From NCBI RefSeq assembly GCF_027944115.1, contig NZ_JAPJZI010000001.1, positions 3,596,001-3,660,000 on the forward strand: DNA of 64,000 nt, read 5' to 3'. Positions 8,934-17,140 of this stretch are shown one piece after another. The DNA is from Hoeflea prorocentri. Lineage in GTDB: Bacteria; Pseudomonadota; Alphaproteobacteria; Rhizobiales; Rhizobiaceae. A program made the translations under genes and the position numbers. How positions within the stretch are numbered: the stretch's first letter is position 1; every line of letters starts with the position of its first letter. The notes under the pieces were generated by a model. It did not search any database, had not been told where the DNA came from, and saw nothing but the letters and a program-made list of their open reading frames with translations.

Positions 8934-9250
8934 TCCAGCGACTTCAGGAACGTGATCAGATTGCTTGCCTGATCCGGGTCGAAACTGAATTGCGGCATGC
9001 TGGGGTGGCCGGTGACGATGCCCTCGACCAGCGCTTCTTCCAGAGCTTCAACCGGATAGTTTTCGTGCAGTTCACGAAAAGGCGGGGCAATGGAGAGCGG
9101 GCTTGAGCCGATTTTCTCGATGGAATGGCACTCGGCGCAATAGGTGGTCGCGAGAAGACGGCCGCGCTGCACATCGACCGCAACCTGCGCAATCGACACC
9201 TCGGCCGTAGCCACCAACGCGGCGGTTGCAAAAAGGCAATATCTGATCAT
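8930..9250 (-). CDS. Small periplasmic class I cytochrome c
   Basis: 106-residue secreted monohaem cytochrome. The ATG at 9250 gives an N-terminal signal peptide (MIRYCLFATAALVATAEVS, cleavage near AQ|V), a haem-attachment CAECH motif at residues 38-42, and a likely axial methionine in GHPSMPQF. An electron-transfer role in the periplasm follows from the family, but the partner is unknown. It is first in an operon with the glucosylglycerate phosphatase and synthase, its stop overlapping the phosphatase start. That is an odd pairing of a redox carrier with osmolyte genes. Confidence 0.88.
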   Translation of the reverse strand: MIRYCLFATAALVATAEVSIAQVAVDVQRGRLLATTYCAECHSIEKIGSSPLSIAPPFRELHENYPVEALEEALVEGIVTGHPSMPQFSFDPDQASNLITFLKSLE

Positions 9251-9414
9251 ATCAATCGAATCCCTCGTTATCGGTCCAGAATGCCACGAAACCGGCATTC
9301 GATCCAAGTACCGGAAAATCGCAAAATAGGTGACATATTTGGAATTACGGTGGCGGACTTGTCGGCTGGGCTTCTGGTCGTTACCACTATTCAGGATAAG
9401 AACCGGAGGACGAT

Positions 9415-10398
9415 ATGGCACAGTGGTATTTTGACGAAGATGGCGATCTGTCGCTGCTTGACGGAAAGACGATCGGCATTTTCGGCTATGGCAATCAGGG
9501 TCGCAGCCAGGCACTGAATATGCGCGATCAGGGCGCGACAGTCATTGTTGGCTCGCGCTCCGACTCCTCCGCCGAGCAGGCCCGGGAAGACGGGTTCGAA
9601 ACGCTGCCTCTCGGCGAAGCGGCGGCGCGGGCCAATATCCATTTCATCCTCGTTCCCGACGAGATCATGCCGCAGGTCATGGCTGAGCATATCGCGTCTG
9701 GACTTTCGGCCGGCGACACGTTGGTCTTTGCCAGCGGTTACAATATCCATTTCAACAAGATCGAACCGCGCGCCGACGTCAATGTGGTGATGATCGCGCC
9801 GCGGATGATCGGGCGCGGAGTGCGCGAGAAATTCCTCGACGGCACTGGCTATCCAAGCCTTGTCGCCGTCCACCAGGATGCAAGCGGAAACGCGCAAGAC
9901 ATTCTGATCGCGCTTTCAAAGGCGATCGGCTCGACAAAGATGGGCGTTATCGAATCGAGCTTCGAGGAAGAGACCGTTGTCGATCTCTTCGCCGAGCAAT
10001 CGGGTTATCTGCACGCGGTGCGCCGGGGTTACGAGGCCCTGACCGAAGCCGGCTGCAGCCCCGAAGCCGTCATGCTGGAACTCTATGCCTCCGGAGAGTT
10101 GCGCGAGGCGGCGGACTACATGATGGAACTCGGGCTCTTCGAACAGATGAAACTGCATTCGCGCACCAGCCAGTACGGACAGATCGTCTATGGCCGCCCC
10201 TCGCCGGGAGAAGAGGAAGCGGACAAGGAGCGCCTGCGCGAGGTGATCGCCAAGATCAAGGACGGACGCTTTGCCGCCAAGTGGACCGAGGTGCAGGAAA
10301 ACGGTTCGGCCGAACTTGAAGCGGGATACAAACAGATGCGCGAAGACCCGATGATGGTCGAGGAACGCAAGCTCTACAAGCGGCTCGGTCGATTGTAG
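9415..10398 (+). CDS. Divergent ketol-acid reductoisomerase (IlvC) homologue
   Basis: 327 residues, about the length of a class I KARI, with the Rossmann motif GIFGYGNQGRSQALN at residues 21-35 and the C-terminal knotted domain. The Mg-binding acidic residues are present (D190, E194 in VVDLFAEQ, then E222 and E228), as is the serine before QYG (S249). However, the catalytic histidine of the family motif FAHGFN is replaced by serine (S107), and the catalytic lysine of APKGPGH by arginine in APRMIGRG (R130). Four residues are missing after E194 and two are added near E228. It is therefore unlikely to be the housekeeping IlvC. A good ribosome-binding site (CGGAGGA) precedes the ATG, and a hairpin terminator follows. 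Confidence 0.8.
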   Translation: MAQWYFDEDGDLSLLDGKTIGIFGYGNQGRSQALNMRDQGATVIVGSRSDSSAEQAREDGFETLPLGEAAARANIHFILVPDEIMPQVMAEHIASGLSAGDTLVFASGYNIHFNKIEPRADVNVVMIAPRMIGRGVREKFLDGTGYPSLVAVHQDASGNAQDILIALSKAIGSTKMGVIESSFEEETVVDLFAEQSGYLHAVRRGYEALTEAGCSPEAVMLELYASGELREAADYMMELGLFEQMKLHSRTSQYGQIVYGRPSPGEEEADKERLREVIAKIKDGRFAAKWTEVQENGSAELEAGYKQMREDPMMVEERKLYKRLGRL

Positions 10399-10417
10399 CA
10401 AGCAACGATCAAGAAAA

Positions 10418-10435
10418 CGCGGCCGGGAGGCCGCG
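10418..10435 (+). terminator. Hairpin terminator after the IlvC-like gene
   Basis: Perfect 7-bp GC stem (CGCGGCC / GGCCGCG) with a GGGA loop, starting 20 bases after the stop codon. The stem is preceded by a short A-run and followed by a mixed T-rich stretch rather than a pure T tract, so termination may be partial or work in both directions against the small gene that follows on the other strand. Confidence 0.65.
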
Positions 10436-10495
10436 CTCATTTCTGCTTATTTTGCGCACCGGCGCGTGGATTCGCGTGGACGTTTTCTGCTGAGG

Positions 10496-10645
10496 CTACT
10501 GGCCATAACCATCGAAATTCCCGTACCAGCTTTCGGGCCAAAGGCCCATCCGCTGAGCGAGCCAGGCGGCAAAGAAAACGCCAAGAAAAAAGACTACAAA
10601 AAGCAGGATATGCCCAACCTTGGGCAGCTTCCTGAAGTTATGCAT
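10496..10645 (-). CDS. Small single-pass membrane protein, hypothetical
   Basis: 49 residues from the ATG at 10645. A basic N-terminus (MHNFRKLPKVG) is followed by one hydrophobic helix (HILLFVVFFLGVFFAAWLA) and a short W/Y-rich tail (LWPESWYGNFDGYGQ). The charge pattern predicts the N-terminus in the cytoplasm. An in-frame ATG at 10678 would add 11 residues. It lies alone between the IlvC-like terminator and the 3' end of the SGNH hydrolase gene. I do not recognise a family. The clean membrane-protein pattern rather than homology is the reason for calling it. Confidence 0.5.
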   Translation of the reverse strand: MHNFRKLPKVGHILLFVVFFLGVFFAAWLAQRMGLWPESWYGNFDGYGQ

Positions 10646-10715
10646 AATGATATACTGTCTTCGCGATTTGTCCCGCATTGTTCATGCCCTTGGCCGGACG
10701 CCTGCTTAACCCTGC

Positions 10716-11396
10716 TCACCCGGCATCGTCCGTTTCCCGAGCGAATATGTCCTTTACCTTAGCAGCAACGGCGCGACCGAGATCGTGATTATTTTCGGCG
10801 GTGAAGTGAATCCCGTCGCAGCCATCTGTTGTGATGACATCCCCCGCGTTCAGAAACTCGACCTTCAGGAAGTCGGCCATCGCTTCATATTGAGAGCCAA
10901 GCTCGGCTGACTTTTCGTGCGACCCGCCGAACATGCCTTGAAAATAGGGATGCGGCATGGGCGTCAGCGGCGGAGGCGCGATGACAAGGCATTTTGGCGC
11001 CGGATAAAGTGTCCCAATGCCTCCACCGCTTGTCAGCACCTGGCCAACCAGCTTCGACATGCCGTAGGCAATTTCATAGGGCGTGCGCCTGAAGAAGGAT
11101 TTGGTGTCATTGGTGCCGAGCATGATGATTACAAGATCAAGCGGCAGGTGGCTGGCCAGGGCGGACGGGAGATAGGCGCTGCCGTTGACCCTTGGTTCGT
11201 TGGGGTCGTCGGCGCTTGTCGTGCGCGCACTCAAGCCCTCTTCTATGATGGAGTACCCGTCGCCGAGACGACCGGCCATCGCACCGGTCCACCGATCCTT
11301 GAAAGGGTAACGATAGGTCGGCGCGCCTTCGACGACCGGAATCCAACCCCATGTGAGAGAATCTCCAAAGCAGAGAATGGACTTTGTGTCGGACAT
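10716..11396 (-). CDS. SGNH/GDSL-family hydrolase (arylesterase-like)
   Basis: 226-residue serine esterase-type hydrolase. Block I is CFGDSLTWG with the nucleophilic serine near residue 13, block III is MLGTNDTK, and block V is DGIHFTAENN, supplying the Asp/His pair. There is no signal peptide, so it acts in the cytoplasm. The start is set by AAGGAGGAATTC directly before ATG 11396. It is the last gene of the sugar ABC operon, 23 bases after the second permease gene. A paralogue lies at the other end of the cluster. Deacylation of an imported ester is an inference; the substrate is unknown. Confidence 0.85.
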   Translation of the reverse strand: MSDTKSILCFGDSLTWGWIPVVEGAPTYRYPFKDRWTGAMAGRLGDGYSIIEEGLSARTTSADDPNEPRVNGSAYLPSALASHLPLDLVIIMLGTNDTKSFFRRTPYEIAYGMSKLVGQVLTSGGGIGTLYPAPKCLVIAPPPLTPMPHPYFQGMFGGSHEKSAELGSQYEAMADFLKVEFLNAGDVITTDGCDGIHFTAENNHDLGRAVAAKVKDIFARETDDAG

Positions 11397-11419
11397 GAAT
11401 TCCTCCTTCAATCGAGCGA

Positions 11420-12379
11420 TTAAGACTGCGATCCGGCGGTTCTGACGCCATAGAAGATAGCAGCGGCTAATATGATGACGCCCTGAGCAACCAGCTTTCC
11501 GGGTTCTCCGATGCCGAACGTCGTCATGACGACAAACAGCAGCGCAAAAGATAAAACCCCGAAGAAGGGGCCCCAGACGCCGCCCTCGCCCCTGCCAAAG
11601 ACCACGCCGCCCAGAATCGTCGCCGCAACGGCGAGTATTGGCAGATCATGGCCAACCCTGACGCTGCCAACGGCAATGGATGCCGTTTGAACCAGGGAAG
11701 CCAGGGCAGTCATGAGGCCGGCAATGGTATGGGACAGTATGACGGTCCTTTCGACCGGCACGCCTGAAAACCGCGCAGCGACAGGGTTTGCACCGACGGA
11801 AACAACATTTCGGCCGAAGACGAAACGGGACAGGAAAATCGACATGAGTGCTGTTAGTACAATCCAGAAAACGACTGGTGCCGGAACCAACCAGACCTTG
11901 GTATTGTAGATCTCATTGAAGGTCGACGGCACGTCGCCCGGAGGCTTTCCGCTGGCCAGAAACTGCACGATTCCAACCAGGACAATGTTCACGGCAAGCG
12001 TGGCGATCACTGCCGACACGCGTCGCTTGCCGACCAGATAGCCGTTCAGCAGACCAACGGTCAAACCTGTTGCTAGGGAAAGGGCTATGAAGAAAGACAG
12101 CGAAGCGCCCGCAAACATTCCGGACGAAATATAGAAGTTAATCAGCAGCAGAACGCCCGCGCCGGAAAGATCGATCGAATTGACGCGGATGACCAGCAAT
12201 TGCCCGAGTACCAGGATGCCTAGAGGCACGACCTGTCTTATAAAAATGCCCATGATATTGACATTGAGCATGTGCGGCCGGGCGATCCACAGCAGGACCA
12301 GCAGTCCGATGAAAATGAAATATGCTGGAGGGATGCGCGAAATCCGCTTGTAGATCGGATGGTTTGTCAGCACCGCCAT
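11420..12379 (-). CDS. Sugar ABC transporter permease (RbsC-like), second of two
   Basis: 319-residue inner-membrane permease of the ribose/xylose (BPD_transp_2) class, with about eight to ten hydrophobic segments. The family stretch GILVLGQLLVIRVNSIDLSGAGV corresponds to the AxGQ...I..G.IDLS region, and GRNVVSVGANPVAARFSGVP matches the conserved GxNxxAA.xxGI loop. The ATG at 12379 lies 1 base beyond the stop of the preceding permease, so the two are translationally coupled. It works with the partner permease as a heterodimer in the four-part sugar importer. Confidence 0.88.
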   Translation of the reverse strand: MAVLTNHPIYKRISRIPPAYFIFIGLLVLLWIARPHMLNVNIMGIFIRQVVPLGILVLGQLLVIRVNSIDLSGAGVLLLINFYISSGMFAGASLSFFIALSLATGLTVGLLNGYLVGKRRVSAVIATLAVNIVLVGIVQFLASGKPPGDVPSTFNEIYNTKVWLVPAPVVFWIVLTALMSIFLSRFVFGRNVVSVGANPVAARFSGVPVERTVILSHTIAGLMTALASLVQTASIAVGSVRVGHDLPILAVAATILGGVVFGRGEGGVWGPFFGVLSFALLFVVMTTFGIGEPGKLVAQGVIILAAAIFYGVRTAGSQS

Positions 12380-12380
12380 G

Positions 12381-13343
12381 CTAAAGCCCCATCTTCTTAC
12401 GCGACTGAAGGCCGACGACGAGAAGAAGAATTGCTCCTTTAATCGCCGTTTGTACAAAGGGAGAGATATTCGCGAGATTCATGCCGTTGGCCAGCAGGGC
12501 CATAACCACGGCACCGATGATTGTCCCGTGAAGACTGCCGACACCGCCCGACAACTGAGTGCCGCCAATCGCAACCGCCGTAATTGCGTCCAACTCGAAA
12601 AGCAGGCCGACATTCGGATCACCGGAAACGATACGGCCAGCCAGAAAGATACCGGCAAGCGAAGCGAAACAGGAACAGCCGACATAGGCAAGCAGAGTGT
12701 CGCGTTTGTCGGCTACGCCGAAGTTTCGGGCCGCATCCTCCGTGCCCGAGGCAATGCCGCCGCCAATTGCAAACAAGTGCAGCCCGAAGCGTGATCCGTG
12801 GATTATTTTCCAGGCCAGCAGGATCGTCAGGACACCCCAGAAAACAGGAAGCGGAATGCCCAGAAAAGATCCGGCGACGGCATCAATCACCACCTGTGGA
12901 ACGTCACCGCCGGACACCGGACGCAGAATCCGCGTAATGCCAAGAACAATGTAAGACATGGACAGTGTCGCGATGATTGGATGGACATTCAGGCGAGTGA
13001 CCGCGATTCCATTGACCAGACCAATCAGGGCAGCGAGGATAAAGACGCCGGGGATCGAAACAATGCCGGGCGCACCGAGCGCAAGTACGGCGGTCGTAAA
13101 ACTGATGACCGAGCCGACGCTCAGATCGAGGCCGCCGACCAAAACCACCAGCATCATGCCGATGGCGGTTATGATCAACGGCATGGCCTGCGCCACGAGG
13201 TTAAGCAGATTCTCCGCTGTGAGGAATTGCCCGGTGGACAATCCAAGCCACACAACAATGGCCAAGGCGATCAAGAATGCGAAGACCCAACGGCCTTGCC
13301 GCCTGTCCTGTCCGTTAATCAATCTGATGAGTGTTGTTTTCAT
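12381..13343 (-). CDS. Sugar ABC transporter permease (RbsC-like), first of two
   Basis: About 320-residue RbsC-type permease with the hallmark segment MLVVLVGGLDLSVGSVIS and a late TAVAIGGTQLSGGVGSLHGTIIGA motif. The hydrophobicity pattern predicts a multi-pass inner-membrane protein. I chose the ATG at 13343 (MKTTLIRLINGQ); a GTG at 13373 overlapping the ATPase stop would add ten polar residues. Two different permease genes in one operon, rather than one homodimeric RbsC, is common in alphaproteobacterial sugar systems. Confidence 0.88.
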   Translation of the reverse strand: MKTTLIRLINGQDRRQGRWVFAFLIALAIVVWLGLSTGQFLTAENLLNLVAQAMPLIITAIGMMLVVLVGGLDLSVGSVISFTTAVLALGAPGIVSIPGVFILAALIGLVNGIAVTRLNVHPIIATLSMSYIVLGITRILRPVSGGDVPQVVIDAVAGSFLGIPLPVFWGVLTILLAWKIIHGSRFGLHLFAIGGGIASGTEDAARNFGVADKRDTLLAYVGCSCFASLAGIFLAGRIVSGDPNVGLLFELDAITAVAIGGTQLSGGVGSLHGTIIGAVVMALLANGMNLANISPFVQTAIKGAILLLVVGLQSRKKMGL

Positions 13344-13373
13344 GTCTGCGTTCTTTGTTGGCGAGACGGGCAC

Positions 13374-14867
13374 TTAACGGCTCAGGGCGGCGTCCAGGAT
13401 ACTGTGTTCAGTGGCCGATGCGGCCGGTAGCTCCGCGACAACGGTATTGTCATGAACCACGTAAATGCGGTCGCTCAGGCCAATGAGTTCAATCGTTTCC
13501 CGCGACAGCACGACCACCGCACCGCCCCTTTCGGCGAAGTCCCTCAATAATTTGTAGATTTCGGATTTGGCCCCGATATCGACGCCGCGCGTCGGCTCTT
13601 CAACCAGAAGGATGTCCATCTGCGCCACAAGATACCGGGCCAGAAGAACTTTCTGCTGGTTGCCGCCGGATAACGCACCGACCAACTCGGTCGGTCCCGC
13701 CGCGCGAACGGACATGCTTGCAATCATCTCCCTGACCTTGTCCCGGTAACTGTGGGCAAGGGTGAAATCCGACCTGCGGCTATGCAGACCTATTGCGATA
13801 TTGTGGCCGATGGTCAGCCTGAGAAAGAGGCCTTCGTCCTTTCTGTCTTCGGGAACAAATCCGACCCCCAACGACTGCATCTGACGAATGGCCTTCTCCG
13901 TGTTTAGCGGGAGACTGACGTTCTTGCCCTTTACGGCCACCAAGCCGGAATGAGGTTCGAACTGGCCGATAAGAGAGCGGAGGAACTTCTGCTGCCCCTG
14001 TCCTTCCAATCCCGCTATGGCGACAATTTCACCGCGACCGACGGTAATGGAAAAAGGTTGTGAATCGGTCGCAATTCTGAAATCGGTAACTTCAAGAAGC
14101 GGCTCCCCTACGGTCGCGGCACGGGGCGGAAAAAGGTCTTCCAACTCTCTGCCCACCATCATCGCGATAAGTGATGCCGGAGTCATTTCCGAAAGCGACT
14201 GCGTGGCCATCAGTTCGCCGTCTTTCAAGACGGTTACCGTGTCGCAAAGGTCAAAAATTTCGTCCATGCGATGCGAGATGTAGACAATTGCCTTACCTGA
14301 ATCGCGGAGCCGGCGGATGTGTTTGTTCAGAATTTCGACGTCAGCCGCATTGAGGGCCGCAGTGGGTTCATCGAGGATGAAGATGTCGGCATCTGCTTTG
14401 ATACCATGAGATATCTCCACGAACTGACGCTGAGCAATGCTGAGTTCGGAGACCAGCGTGTTGGGATTCAAATCCAGTCCCAACTCTGACAATGCCCTCG
14501 CGGTTTCTCCATTCATCCTCGCGTAGTCAACCGATCCAAGACGCGTAACAGGCTCGCGACCGAGAAACATGTTTTCGGCGATGGTCAGATTGGGCAGAAG
14601 GGACAATTCCTGAAAGACAGTCGATATTCCGAATTCAAGCGCCTCTTTGGGATTGGCGAAAGCAACCGCATTGCCGCTCTTGTATATCTCACCGCTGTCC
14701 GGTTGATGTACACCCGCCAGCATCTTCATCAACGTCGATTTACCAGCTCCGTTTTCACCCATCAGTGCGTGAATGGAACCCGGGTAAAGGTCAATTGAAA
14801 CATCCCGAAGCACAACGCTTCCGCCGAAGGCTTTGGAGATTCTCAACATTTCGATCAGTGGTTTCAC
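13374..14867 (-). CDS. Sugar ABC transporter ATP-binding protein (double ABC domain, RbsA/MglA type)
   Basis: 497 residues with two ABC modules, as in RbsA/XylG/MglA. The first has Walker A GENGAGKST, a signature region LSIAQRQFVEI and Walker B DIFILDEPTAAL. The second has a degenerate Walker A (GLEGQGQQKF), signature LSGGNQQKV and Walker B DILLVEEPTRGVD. The degenerate second Walker A is usual for this family. The GTG at 14867 is preceded by GGTGGAG, which favours it over the upstream ATG at 14912. It energises import by the two permeases encoded immediately downstream. Confidence 0.92.
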   Translation of the reverse strand: MKPLIEMLRISKAFGGSVVLRDVSIDLYPGSIHALMGENGAGKSTLMKMLAGVHQPDSGEIYKSGNAVAFANPKEALEFGISTVFQELSLLPNLTIAENMFLGREPVTRLGSVDYARMNGETARALSELGLDLNPNTLVSELSIAQRQFVEISHGIKADADIFILDEPTAALNAADVEILNKHIRRLRDSGKAIVYISHRMDEIFDLCDTVTVLKDGELMATQSLSEMTPASLIAMMVGRELEDLFPPRAATVGEPLLEVTDFRIATDSQPFSITVGRGEIVAIAGLEGQGQQKFLRSLIGQFEPHSGLVAVKGKNVSLPLNTEKAIRQMQSLGVGFVPEDRKDEGLFLRLTIGHNIAIGLHSRRSDFTLAHSYRDKVREMIASMSVRAAGPTELVGALSGGNQQKVLLARYLVAQMDILLVEEPTRGVDIGAKSEIYKLLRDFAERGGAVVVLSRETIELIGLSDRIYVVHDNTVVAELPAASATEHSILDAALSR

Positions 14868-14913
14868 GTTATCTCCACCACAGCGGCTGCCAATTCGGAT
14901 AGTCGTCAACACG

Positions 14914-14947
14914 TTCTGTGGGGATGTGTGGATTCATCCCCACAGAA
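14914..14947 (-). terminator. Strong intercistronic stem-loop after the sugar-binding-protein gene
   Basis: Perfect 13-bp inverted repeat (TTCTGTGGGGATG / CATCCCCACAGAA) with an 8-base loop, between the binding-protein stop and the ATPase start. It has no T tract. Such structures commonly stabilise the upstream message or attenuate read-through, so that binding protein is made in excess over the membrane components. Confidence 0.7.
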
Positions 14948-14974
14948 GTTGGTCTGACATGGTCCTGGGAGAGA

Positions 14975-16051
14975 CTAATTCCTGCCGTAGAGTTCCTGCA
15001 ATTTCTCTTCCGGCAGTTCCGTTGGCCACCAAACATTCGCCGACAGATCATCGCGATAGTATTGCCTGGTCTTGTCCAGGTCCCAGCCTTCCGGATTGTA
15101 ATCGTAGTGTTTCTTGAGTTCCTTGCCTTCAAGCAGAGCAACGGCGGCACGAACACCGGCCGCCCCCTGAGCCGGCGAATACTCAGCCGATATCGATTGA
15201 AATCCGTCCTTAATCCACTGACCGAAGAAACCGTTATTGCCTTCACCGGAGATTGGCGGGATATCTGCACCAAACTGCTTGAATACATCGACACATGCGC
15301 GTGTCATATCCGCGCCCGACGACCAGATTCCATCGACATTGGGATTGTTCAGATACAGCGTTTCACATAGCTTCTTGGTCTTGTCGTATTGCCAGTCACC
15401 ATGCTCCTCGACTAGGATCTCGATATTGGTACCTTCAAGCGACTGCAGGAGACCGTTGTATCGATTTGTGTCCTCCGGGTGTCCGGCCAGTCCGCGAAGA
15501 ACCCATATTTTGGCATCGTTTCCAACCGCATCGACAAGCCAGTCACCCATAACCTTTCCAAAGTGCTCCGCCCCACCCTGGATCTCGGTTGTAAACGAGT
15601 TGCTCTCAATGCGTCCCGTATGCAGAACGACCGGAATTCCCGCAGCCACGGCCTTCTCAATGGAAGCGTCGGCTGATGTGGATGTCACTGGCTGCACGAT
15701 AATCGCGTCCATGCCTTGCGCAATCAGATCCTCGATATCGGCAACCTGTTTCTTCTGATCAAACCCGGCGTCGAGCAAGACAAATTTCTCAATACAATCT
15801 ACGGCAGCCGCTGCGCCCTCCGATTCATGCGCAACCTGCACTGTCCAGGTGTTCGCATTGACGCCAAAATGGCTCATTCCGATTTTCCAGCCGCACGGCT
15901 TCTGAAATTTACCGGCAGGAACAACAGGATTGTCGCCCGGTCGCTCGGTTACGCCGTCCATGATTTTCACATCCTCGGCAAAGGCCGGAAAGGTCAGAGT
16001 TGTTGTGGCAAATAACACACCAGCGGTGATTGCTGTGGCTAGTTTCGTCAT
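14975..16051 (-). CDS. Periplasmic sugar-binding protein of a ribose-type ABC transporter
   Basis: 358 residues starting at the ATG at 16051, which follows a GATGGAGG ribosome-binding site. The signal peptide is MTKLATAITAGVLFATTTL..AFA, and the mature part is a type I periplasmic binding fold (Peripla_BP_4). It contains the repeated hinge patterns DIEDLIAQGMDAIIVQPVTS and GIPVVLHTGRIES found in RbsB/XylF-type proteins, and four or more cysteines are visible in the mature protein. It delivers substrate to the permease pair encoded downstream. The substrate cannot be deduced; no sugar kinase or isomerase is encoded nearby. Confidence 0.88.
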   Translation of the reverse strand: MTKLATAITAGVLFATTTLTFPAFAEDVKIMDGVTERPGDNPVVPAGKFQKPCGWKIGMSHFGVNANTWTVQVAHESEGAAAAVDCIEKFVLLDAGFDQKKQVADIEDLIAQGMDAIIVQPVTSTSADASIEKAVAAGIPVVLHTGRIESNSFTTEIQGGAEHFGKVMGDWLVDAVGNDAKIWVLRGLAGHPEDTNRYNGLLQSLEGTNIEILVEEHGDWQYDKTKKLCETLYLNNPNVDGIWSSGADMTRACVDVFKQFGADIPPISGEGNNGFFGQWIKDGFQSISAEYSPAQGAAGVRAAVALLEGKELKKHYDYNPEGWDLDKTRQYYRDDLSANVWWPTELPEEKLQELYGRN

Positions 16052-16272
16052 GGGTTTGCCTCCATCTGGATTGACAAGTTCGATCCTTACACACGCACTC
16101 CGAACGGCTTGGCTGCCGGCTTCGCAGACGATGATTCTGGAGAACAGCACCCGAGGTTTCGTTCGTATAGGCGGCGAAATTCCGCATTCTTTCGAATGCC
16201 CCACGCGCCGGAACAGCCGGAACCTTCAAGTCTTCCTCCCGACCTTCAGGAAACACAAGCAGTCATCTCATG

Positions 16273-16292
16273 TCAACATTTATTCATGTTGA
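16273..16292. promoter_or_regulatory. Inverted repeat, candidate operator of the sugar cluster
   Basis: TCAACAT-N6-ATGTTGA, a perfect 7-bp dyad with AT-rich centre. It lies in the 394-base divergent spacer (16052-16445) between the binding-protein operon and the SGNH/ROK pair. ROK repressors of the NagC/Mlc type bind AT-centred dyads, and the ROK gene is two genes away, so this is the best operator candidate. The rest of the spacer shows nothing else I can name. Confidence 0.45.
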
Positions 16293-16445
16293 ATGAATAT
16301 TTATCCTCACTTGCCTGAAGGCTGATCCAATGTCATCTTTCGCGAATGATCATCTCGGGCAACCGCAGTAAGGCAGATAAAACTCAACAGGCCATCACAG
16401 GCTAATATCTTGAATAAGAAGGATATTTCTGACAGTGGAGACAGG

Positions 16446-17096
16446 ATGAGAACAGTTCTGTGTTACGGCGACTCAAATACGCACGGACAGATACCCGGAG
16501 GCACCCCCCTGGATCGTTTTGGCCTGGATACGCGTTGGCCGGGCGTGTTGCAACGAGAATTGGGAGACGGCTGGCACGTCATTGAAGAGGGTTTGAGTGG
16601 CCGCACCACCGTTCACGACGACCCTATCGAAGGCGCGATCAAAAACGGGCGCACTTACCTCAGACCCTGCATGATGAGTCACGCGCCACTCGATGTTGTT
16701 GTTGTTATGCTCGGAACAAACGACCTGAAGGCCCGCTTTGGGCAGCCGCCGTCCGAGGTGGCTATGGGAATGGGTTGTCTTATTCATGACATCAAGGAGT
16801 TGGCGCCGGGACCCGGCGGCAATGTTCCCGAGATCATGATCGTTGCACCTCCTCCGATGCAAGACGATATCAAGGAGTGGAGTTCGATTTTCGCCGGCGC
16901 GCAGGAAAAGAGCCACAGGCTGGCCCTTGAATTTGAGATCATGGCCGACTCGCTTGAGGTGCACTATTTTGATGCAGGTTCCATTATCGAATGTGATCCT
17001 GAGGACGGGTTCCATCTAAGCGGCAACGCACACAAGGCTCTCGGCGTTTCCATGGCGCAGGAAATTGTGGCAATCGGGTGGGTCGACAATGGCTGA
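16446..17096 (+). CDS. SGNH/GDSL-family hydrolase, paralogue of the one at 10716-11396
   Basis: 216 residues. Block I is CYGDSNTHG, block III is MLGTNDLKARF, and DGFHLSGNAHKAL carries the Asp and His. The shared segments with the other hydrolase (RLGDGY/ELGDGW, then IIEEGLS.RTT..DDP) show common descent. There is no signal peptide, so it is cytoplasmic. The ATG at 16446 is preceded by GGAGACAGG and preferred over an upstream TTG. It is divergently transcribed from the sugar transporter operon and followed by the ROK regulator, so it probably belongs to the same regulon. Esterase or deacetylase activity is a family inference. Confidence 0.85.
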   Translation: MRTVLCYGDSNTHGQIPGGTPLDRFGLDTRWPGVLQRELGDGWHVIEEGLSGRTTVHDDPIEGAIKNGRTYLRPCMMSHAPLDVVVVMLGTNDLKARFGQPPSEVAMGMGCLIHDIKELAPGPGGNVPEIMIVAPPPMQDDIKEWSSIFAGAQEKSHRLALEFEIMADSLEVHYFDAGSIIECDPEDGFHLSGNAHKALGVSMAQEIVAIGWVDNG

Positions 17097-17140
17097 GATG
17101 CGGACAATAACGAGACCACATGCGGTTCAGGAGGTGTATT

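Noticed and set aside
9415-10398. Annotation as the housekeeping ketol-acid reductoisomerase ilvC
   Set aside because: The catalytic His and Lys are replaced (S107, R130) and the conserved APKGPGH loop is lost. Family membership is kept but not the gene name.
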